Below, one piece after another: positions 7,985-12,259 of a stretch of 12,259 nucleotides of DNA. Made by a program: the position numbers and the translations under genes. The DNA comes from an uncultured Flavobacteriales bacterium. GTDB taxonomy: Bacteria > Bacteroidota > Bacteroidia > Palsa-965. Every line of letters begins with the position of its first letter. Positions within the stretch are counted from its first letter, which is position 1. The stretch is taken from contig CAMLEF010000109.1 of the NCBI GenBank assembly GCA_946478675.1, positions 1-12,259 on the forward strand. The letters run 5' to 3'. The notes under the pieces are model-generated. The model was given only the letters and a program-made list of their open reading frames with translations, ran no database searches and had not been told where the DNA came from.

Positions 7985-8995
7985 GTGCTCCGCAATTGGT
8001 TAAATTCGCTTATTAAAATTATTCCAGTGAAAGCTAAAGAACCCTTATTTGACCTTGTCTCCCAAAACAAAGATTATATTATTAAAAAGGGAGATAGCTT
8101 ATCAGAACTAAAATCGATTGAGGACGGAATGTTCGACTTGATTTTAACTTCCCCGCCATATAACATTGGAAAATCTTATGAGGTTAAAACTAGTATTGAA
8201 GCATACCTTGCAACCCAAGAGGAAATTATTGTCGAGCTAGTAAGAGTATTATCTGACCAAGGTAATCTGTGCTGGCAAGTAGGAAATTATATCGACCGAG
8301 GGGAAGTATTCCCTTTAGATGTTTTTTACTATCAAATTTTTAAAAAACATGGGCTTAAGCTTCGTAACCGGATTGTCTGGCATTTTGGCCACGGGTTACA
8401 CGCAAGCAATCGGTTCAGTGGCCGATACGAAACCTTACTGTGGTTCAGTAAAACAGATGATTATATATTTAATCTAGACCCAGTCAGAGTTAAATCAAAA
8501 TACCCGGGGAAACTCCATTTCAAAGGACCCAAAAAAGGATTGCCCTCTGGAAATCCTTTAGGAAAAAACCCCAGCGATGTTTGGGAAATTATACTCAAAG
8601 ATTGGGAAACAACAATGTGGAATATACCTAATGTAAAATCCAATCATCCTGAAAAAACTGAACACCCATGTCAATTTCCAATTGAATTAGTGGAACGGTG
8701 TGTATTAGCACTGTCCAATCCAGAAAGTTGGGTTTTAGACCCGTTTTCTGGTGTAGGATCGACCGTATTAGGGGCACTTTTAAATAACCGAAGAGGATTT
8801 GGGATTGAAAAAGAAGCAAAATATTGCAAAATTGCATTGCAGCGTATTAAAGATTTTAATGACGGTCTGCTAAAAACCAGACCTATAAATAAGCCTATTC
8901 ACCAGCCGAAATCGAATGATAAGGTGGCTCAGGTACCCGAAAACTGGCTTGCTAAAAATTTAAATACACCAATGTCAAACGGGCGACACAAATGA
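7985..8995 (+). CDS. Type II beta-class DNA methyltransferase (SPPY type)
   Basis: This S-adenosylmethionine-dependent DNA methyltransferase would protect host DNA from the paired endonuclease. Motif IV is LTSPPYN (SPPY at residues 56-59). The cofactor motif I DPFSGVGST follows at 252-260, then GIEKEAKYC. This IV-before-I order defines the beta class. SPPY is commoner in N4-cytosine than N6-adenine enzymes, so m4C is favoured but not certain. The conserved-looking block HASNRFSGRYETLLWF (139-154) precedes the probable target-recognition region. The start is unsettled. GTG 7985 gives 336 residues, and GTG 8027 would remove 14. Later ATGs such as 8129 would cut off IIKKGDSL before motif IV. An in-frame ATG at 7943 is separated by the TAG at 7982. 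It overlaps the endonuclease gene by 4 bp (ATGA), so the two are translationally coupled. Codon use is AT-rich, unlike its neighbours, which suggests acquisition. No controller protein gene is seen. Confidence 0.92.
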   Translation: MLRNWLNSLIKIIPVKAKEPLFDLVSQNKDYIIKKGDSLSELKSIEDGMFDLILTSPPYNIGKSYEVKTSIEAYLATQEEIIVELVRVLSDQGNLCWQVGNYIDRGEVFPLDVFYYQIFKKHGLKLRNRIVWHFGHGLHASNRFSGRYETLLWFSKTDDYIFNLDPVRVKSKYPGKLHFKGPKKGLPSGNPLGKNPSDVWEIILKDWETTMWNIPNVKSNHPEKTEHPCQFPIELVERCVLALSNPESWVLDPFSGVGSTVLGALLNNRRGFGIEKEAKYCKIALQRIKDFNDGLLKTRPINKPIHQPKSNDKVAQVPENWLAKNLNTPMSNGRHK

Positions 8996-9606
8996 AAATA
9001 GCTCAGAAATATTCCCATTTGAATGGCGAAGAATATTTGATGGTTCACCATCGTAGGCTCTATACTGAGATCAAGGGAATTATTGACTCTATCGATGCTG
9101 ATGATTACAAAACTAAAGAGAGTAAAGAAGCTCGCAAAGTTGGAAAAACCTTATATAGTCCAATAGAACTTAATAAGGCATTCAAAGAGGAATTCCGAAA
9201 ATTGGATTGGCATGAAAGTCGCTACTCCTATTATATTACAACCGATCGCCAGTTGATGTTAGAAACTATCAATATGCCCTTTAAGGAGCAAAAAAGTTAT
9301 CTCGTTGAGCACGGCGAGAAAAACCCGATCTTTTCTTATAACCAAACAGATTTTGTTAAGGATAAAATTGCTGTTGAAGTTCAATTTGGTAAGTACTCAT
9401 TTGTTGCTTATGATTTGTTTGTTAAGCATATGATGTTTTTTTCTGGTGGAGTTATTAATCTTGGAATCGAAATTTTGCCTACAAAAAAGATGCAAGAACA
9501 AATGTCATCAGGAATTGCATATTATGAAGGAGAAGTATATAATGTCCTTCGACATGGCCGGGGCAATCCTCCAGTACCCCTCCTGATTTTGGGAATTGAG
9601 CCTTAG
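8992..9606 (+). CDS. BstYI/BglII-family type II restriction endonuclease
   Basis: This 204-residue endonuclease is similar in length to BstYI (about 203 residues) and resembles my recollection of its sequence along the chain, notably the opening YSHLNGEEYLMVH, the YNQTDFVKDKIAVEVQFGKY core and the ending YEGEVYNVLRHGRG. The BglII-family active site D-x8-E-x-Q is complete: D120, E129, Q131. In BglII the same spacing is D84, E93, Q95. The family makes 4-base 5' overhangs at GATC-centred sites. BstYI cuts RGATCY, so that or a close variant (such as AGATCT) is the likely target here, but specificity cannot be read from sequence by eye. ATG 8992 lies inside the methyltransferase stop (ATGA), the arrangement that makes the modifying enzyme first. 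The protein appears full length, so loss of the methyltransferase would be toxic to the cell. Confidence 0.93.
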   Translation: MKIAQKYSHLNGEEYLMVHHRRLYTEIKGIIDSIDADDYKTKESKEARKVGKTLYSPIELNKAFKEEFRKLDWHESRYSYYITTDRQLMLETINMPFKEQKSYLVEHGEKNPIFSYNQTDFVKDKIAVEVQFGKYSFVAYDLFVKHMMFFSGGVINLGIEILPTKKMQEQMSSGIAYYEGEVYNVLRHGRGNPPVPLLILGIEP

Positions 9607-9607
9607 G

Positions 9608-9613
9608 CTTAAT
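9608..9613 (+). repeat. Right copy of CTTAAT direct repeat
   Basis: This copy starts two bases after the endonuclease TAG and matches 7937-7942. It marks the proposed right end of the AT-rich island. Confidence 0.3.
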
Positions 9614-9677
9614 GTGATTTCATCCAGAAAATACGCTGACTCGGCAAAGCGCATATCGTGCACGAAGCTCGAATCCG

Positions 9678-9977
9678 TTAACGTATTCTGTACGGTGATA
9701 ATGTCTGCCTACTCCGGCTCCGCTTGTCCTTTCGTGCGCTACAGGCTAGTATCACAATATCCGGTGAGAAGTTTTCTATCTGCATGATTTTTCATCTCCT
9801 AATGCGGGTTTCAGAAACGCTCATGTTCTTTCGGTAATCCGGCAAATGATAAGGGATCCCCGACTGTTCGAACTTCCAAATGACCGCTTTCCTCGTTCCC
9901 GGGAAAGCATTATGCCTGTCTATCAACGCACTACGATTAAAATTCCAAAACCCTGTCGCTTTTTCATCCGATGCGCT
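9678..9977 (-). pseudogene. Possible degraded gene of unknown function
   Basis: On the minus strand one frame stays open for 61 codons from 9977 to 9795, meets a TGA (9794-9792), then continues for 37 codons to a TAA at 9680-9678. The first part reads like folded protein, for example ATGFWNFNRSALIDRHNAF and AVIWKFEQSGIPYHLPDYRK. The second includes IENFSPDIVILACSARKD and then becomes low-complexity KRSRSRQ. A different minus frame (about 9708 downward) also reads smoothly (DSSFVHDMRFAESAYFLDEI), which could reflect a frameshift. No good ATG opens the first part, and a TAA lies just before it. The remnant abuts the right end of the R-M island, as expected if the insertion destroyed it. I do not recognise the family, and chance open frames remain possible. 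Confidence 0.35.
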
Positions 9978-10005
9978 TTATGAATGCAAACGCTGATCGA
10001 ACGCC

Positions 10006-11391
10006 ATGAAACGCACCTTCCTCCTTTCCTACCGGGCACTGCTGGTCCTTGTGCTGCCGGCTGCGCTGGTTTCCACCTCCTGCAAACAGGACCGCCCGAT
10101 GAGCGACAATACGCGTCATGCGGTTGAGCCTATGCTCGCGAACAATGTTCCGTTCCGCGATTTCGACGTCGAAGCGTCGAACGGTGATACGATCACGCTT
10201 CCCGAAGGCACGACGATTTACGTTCCTGCGGGAATCTTTATTGATGCGAACGGCGCTCCTGTGAAAGGAACGGTGAAGCTGCATTACCGCGCGTTCTACA
10301 CGCCGGGCGAGATCATCGCTTCGGGCATCACGATGCTGTACGATACGGCCGGCACGAAAGAAGATTTTTCCTCGGCAGGCATGTTCGAGATCTACGGCAC
10401 GCAGGATAACAAGCCTGTTTCCATCGCGCCGGGAAAATCGATCTCGATGGATTTCGCTTCGACGCATGACGACGCTGACTTTTCATTGTACCAGCTCGAC
10501 ACGACCACCGCCAACTGGAAATTCCTCTCGGCGACGAAAGCGGAACCGAATGCGTTGAAGCAGCAGCTCGAACAAACGCTCGCCTCGCTCATGGCCGCGC
10601 GCCCCGTTGCACCGCACGAATACGATCCGCAAAAACCCGTGATCGATATCGACGTCGATCCTTCCGATCACCCGGAGCTTTCGGGTTACAACGGCATCGT
10701 GTGGCAATACGCCGGCAGCGGAACGAATCCCGAAAAAAATCCCTGGGTGTATGCGACGGAATGGACTTCTGCGAAACTGCTGATGAAAGACACCGCCACG
10801 TGCCTATACAACATGACGCTGAAGAATGAATCGAAATCGTTTTCCACGAATGTGTATCCCGCATTGAAAGGCGAGAATTACCAGGAAGCGCTTGCTGATT
10901 TCCGCGAAAAAACACTGGCCTTCGAAGCGACGGAGCGCGATCGCCAGGAGAAACGCGCGCAGGTAGCACAAACCGCCGACTTCATGCGAAAACTTTCCGT
11001 TGCGCAGTTCGGCATTTTCAATTGCGACGCCATCTACCGCATCTTCGGAAAAGTGAAACGCATCTTCGGAAAATTCCATTTCCAGAACAGCGCCTTCGAT
11101 GAGCATCATGACCAGGTGGCGATTTACGTGGTGACCGCCGACAAGCGCGTCGTGAGCACGTACAACGCGGAAGGCTTCAATGCTTTCGGCACCGAAGGCA
11201 TAAACATTTCGGAGGGACAAAACACGTGCGTCATCGCCGTACTGCACGGAGAAGCGGAAATAATATCTTGCGGTGAATTCAACGCAATGATCAATACCAA
11301 AGACGGCGCTGAATCCGATTTCAAGATGCATTCGACCTCGCACAAAATTGAAAACAGCGGGGACATGGACGACCTGATCTCGAAATTATGA
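10006..11391 (+). CDS. Predicted lipoprotein of unknown function (Bacteroidota type)
   Basis: This 461-residue protein begins with a lipoprotein signal: KR, a hydrophobic stretch ALLVLVLPAALV, then STSC with C26 as probable lipidation site, followed by KQDRPMSDN. It should be anchored in the outer or inner membrane, facing the periplasm or the surface. Residues ~50-150 form a beta-rich domain (LPEGTTIYVPAGIFIDANG, VKGTVKLHYRAFYTPGEII, SAGMFEIYG). I recognise this pattern from many uncharacterised Bacteroidota lipoproteins, where VKG-V-L-YR-F repeats are common. The central part (~230-330) has charged helical sequence, and the C-terminal part (~335-430) includes FGIFNCDAIYRIFGK. No enzyme motif was found. 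RIFGK-VK-RIFGK at 345-356 is an internal duplication. Its TGA overlaps the start of the WG-repeat gene by 4 bp, so the two are probably one operon and may act together in the envelope. Confidence 0.87.
   Translation: MKRTFLLSYRALLVLVLPAALVSTSCKQDRPMSDNTRHAVEPMLANNVPFRDFDVEASNGDTITLPEGTTIYVPAGIFIDANGAPVKGTVKLHYRAFYTPGEIIASGITMLYDTAGTKEDFSSAGMFEIYGTQDNKPVSIAPGKSISMDFASTHDDADFSLYQLDTTTANWKFLSATKAEPNALKQQLEQTLASLMAARPVAPHEYDPQKPVIDIDVDPSDHPELSGYNGIVWQYAGSGTNPEKNPWVYATEWTSAKLLMKDTATCLYNMTLKNESKSFSTNVYPALKGENYQEALADFREKTLAFEATERDRQEKRAQVAQTADFMRKLSVAQFGIFNCDAIYRIFGKVKRIFGKFHFQNSAFDEHHDQVAIYVVTADKRVVSTYNAEGFNAFGTEGINISEGQNTCVIAVLHGEAEIISCGEFNAMINTKDGAESDFKMHSTSHKIENSGDMDDLISKL
11038..11073 (+). repeat. 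15-bp direct repeat with 21-bp period inside the lipoprotein gene
   Basis: CGCATCTTCGGAAAA occurs at 11038-11052 and 11059-11073, separated by GTGAAA. It encodes RIFGK twice in frame (residues 345-349 and 352-356). The identical codons suggest a recent slippage duplication of 21 bp rather than selected protein repeats. Confidence 0.7.
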
Positions 11392-12259
11392 CGCGATCTG
11401 CCCTGCGGGGCGCGGGACTTGCGCTGGTGTTTCTCCTGTGTGGTTTCGCCCTCTCCGCCCAACGTACTGTAAAAGCCGGGAACCTCTCCCGGCTTTTGCT
11501 GCCTGTAAAACAGGGCGGAAAATGGGGCTATGCGGATACGTCGCGCAACATCATCATCGCGCCGCAATTCGATGCCGCGAATCCGTTCGAGCAGAAGATT
11601 GCCGTCGTCGAGATGAAGCGCAAAGCTTTCGCCATCGATTCCACCGGCCGCATTCTCACGCCGGGATTCGACCAGCTGTTCATTCTCGAAGATTCCATTC
11701 TCGGCATCTACCTCAACGTCGTCAGCGATACACTCGGCGGCTGGGGCTTGTGTACGGTACACGGACAACTCATTCTTCCCACAGCGTACGATGAAGTATC
11801 CGACATCGGCGCAGGATTGTTCAGCTTCCGCAAAGATTCGCTCTGGGGAATCGTCGACCGGAGCGGCCGTGTTCTCGCGCAACCGGAATACACGTCGGTG
11901 TCGTTGCTGCAACAAAATTTCCTTTTGCTCCAGCGCGGCAACAAATTCGGCGTGATGAGCAAAGAAGGAACATTGCTGCTCGAGCCGCGTTACAACCGTA
12001 TTCTTCTTCCGAACAAAAAGCTGGTGGCCGGTTATCTTCCGAATAGAAAAGACCCGCGCGCGCAGGGCTGGGGCGGCGTCAATCTTTCCGCTGAGCAGAT
12101 CATTCCATTCCGCTTCGACAGTTTGTTTCGCGTGAACGAATATTTCACAGGCATCAGGCGCAAAGACAGTCTCGCCTGCTGTTTTCCCTATGGAAACGGT
12201 GCACTCACGCCGCCCATTTACCAACAACTTGCGCCGCTCGATCTGTACTGGATCAAGCT
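11388..12259 (+). CDS. Secreted WG-repeat protein (3' end beyond window)
   Basis: The frame from ATG 11388 stays open to the window end (290 codons and two bases). The N-terminus is a clear Sec signal peptide (TRSALRGAGLALVFLLCGFALSA, probable cleavage before Q25). The rest is built of WG/KWL-type beta repeats, each with a Gly-aromatic turn and a later proline-aromatic: GGKWGYADTSRNIIIAPQF (43-61), GGWGLCTVHGQLILPTAY (117-134), SLWGIVDRSGRVLAQPEY (151-168), NKFGVMSKEGTLLLEPRY (185-202) and a weaker GWGGVNLSAEQIIPFRF (227-243). Such proteins are frequent in Bacteroidota envelopes and are mostly uncharacterised, with a presumed binding or scaffold role. The start is supported by the 4-bp ATGA overlap with the lipoprotein and by the signal peptide. 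A strong hairpin sits at codons 28-37. Total length and any further domains are unknown because the gene is cut off. Confidence 0.9.
   Translation, partial: MTRSALRGAGLALVFLLCGFALSAQRTVKAGNLSRLLLPVKQGGKWGYADTSRNIIIAPQFDAANPFEQKIAVVEMKRKAFAIDSTGRILTPGFDQLFILEDSILGIYLNVVSDTLGGWGLCTVHGQLILPTAYDEVSDIGAGLFSFRKDSLWGIVDRSGRVLAQPEYTSVSLLQQNFLLLQRGNKFGVMSKEGTLLLEPRYNRILLPNKKLVAGYLPNRKDPRAQGWGGVNLSAEQIIPFRFDSLFRVNEYFTGIRRKDSLACCFPYGNGALTPPIYQQLAPLDLYWIK
11471..11497 (+). terminator. Terminator-like hairpin inside the WG-repeat gene
   Basis: AAAAGCCGGG (11471-11480) and CCCGGCTTTT (11488-11497) are perfect reverse complements (10 bp) around a 7-base loop. The GC-rich core and the A/T flanks make it look like a bidirectional intrinsic terminator with a short T4 tail. 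It lies about 80 bp after the lipoprotein stop, where a terminator would be expected, yet within the continuous coding frame of the next gene. It could terminate part of the transcripts or attenuate the WG gene; this is inferred from shape only. Confidence 0.45.

Larger units (their letters stand above)
7937..9613 (+). mobile_element. AT-rich restriction-modification island
   Basis: Base composition changes sharply just after the phosphatase stop (7935) to AT-rich coding with A/T-ending codons, and the two R-M genes between are a closed unit. The neighbours on both sides use GC-rich codons such as ACG, TCG and GCG. The sequence CTTAAT occurs at 7937-7942, two bases after the left gene's stop, and again at 9608-9613, two bases after the endonuclease stop. 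It continues as CTTAATATG and CTTAATGTG. No integrase or transposase is present, so the cassette was probably gained by recombination or illegitimate insertion. The limits given assume the short repeats mark the ends, which is not proven. Confidence 0.65.
9607..10005. other. 399-bp region without an intact gene between the R-M island and the lipoprotein
   Basis: Composition here is intermediate between the island and host. No plus-strand frame is convincing. It contains a minus-strand, protein-like frame with one internal stop (9678-9977) and two simple palindromes, GGGATCCC at 9853-9860 and TTCCCGGGAA at 9896-9905. I found no clear promoter for the lipoprotein gene, no tRNA and no terminator. 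Confidence 0.6.

Noticed and set aside
9596..9787. 63-residue plus-strand frame after the endonuclease
   Set aside because: It overlaps the endonuclease stop, has a poor start and serine-rich unstructured sequence. The minus strand there reads better as protein.
9853..9905. Palindromes GGGATCCC and TTCCCGGGAA as operators or recombination sites
   Set aside because: Perfect 8-10 bp palindromes occur often by chance, and no neighbouring regulator or recombinase explains them.
11124..12227. 367-residue minus-strand frame across the lipoprotein/WG-repeat junction
   Set aside because: It runs antisense to two real genes with good signal peptides and repeats, and its own translation shows no recognisable motif.

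Overview
The window looks like chromosome of a member of the Bacteroidota with unusually high GC for that phylum (mid-50s percent by eye). The clearest marker is a 1452-residue secreted protein ending in a type IX secretion system (T9SS) C-terminal sorting domain. Supporting signs are a lipoprotein of a Bacteroidota-typical family, a WG-repeat protein, and AraC-type regulators resembling those of Chitinophaga- and Flavobacteria-like genomes. I cannot name genus or species.

Layout. Positions 1-789 hold a broken AraC-type regulator: its first ~150 bases are much richer in GC and do not resemble the family, and an in-frame TGA interrupts the DNA-binding domain. Converging on it is a second, intact AraC-type regulator (803-1747, minus). 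This one is divergent from an FAD-dependent monooxygenase (1835-2938, plus). The 87 bp between them carry a perfect 9-bp inverted repeat whose arms are 33 bp apart centre to centre, a good operator candidate. Next come the giant T9SS-exported Asp-box/PKD protein (3025-7383) and, 18 bp later, a GmhB/HisB-N-like HAD phosphatase (7402-7935) that lacks the usual zinc-binding cysteines.

At about 7936 base composition drops abruptly to AT-rich and stays so until about 9607. This segment is a compact type II restriction-modification operon: a beta-class SPPY DNA methyltransferase and, overlapping it by 4 bp, a BglII/BstYI-family endonuclease with the complete D-x8-E-x-Q active site. It is closely bracketed by a CTTAAT direct repeat. 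An amber codon sits in an in-frame extension just upstream of the methyltransferase. To its right, 9607-10005 has no intact gene but holds a protein-like minus-strand frame broken by one stop, possibly the remains of a gene damaged when the island arrived.

From 10006 the host-like composition returns with a predicted lipoprotein (10006-11391) that overlaps by 4 bp a secreted WG-repeat protein (from 11388, running off the window). A perfect 10-bp terminator-like hairpin lies inside the early coding part of the WG gene.

In functional terms there is a likely regulator/oxidoreductase pair, a set of envelope and exported proteins, and a horizontally acquired defence cassette. I do not see a wholly new system. 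The best leads are the R-M island with its amber codon, the flanking gene remnant, the divergent operator and the intragenic hairpin. No tRNA, rRNA, CRISPR array or transposase gene was recognised.
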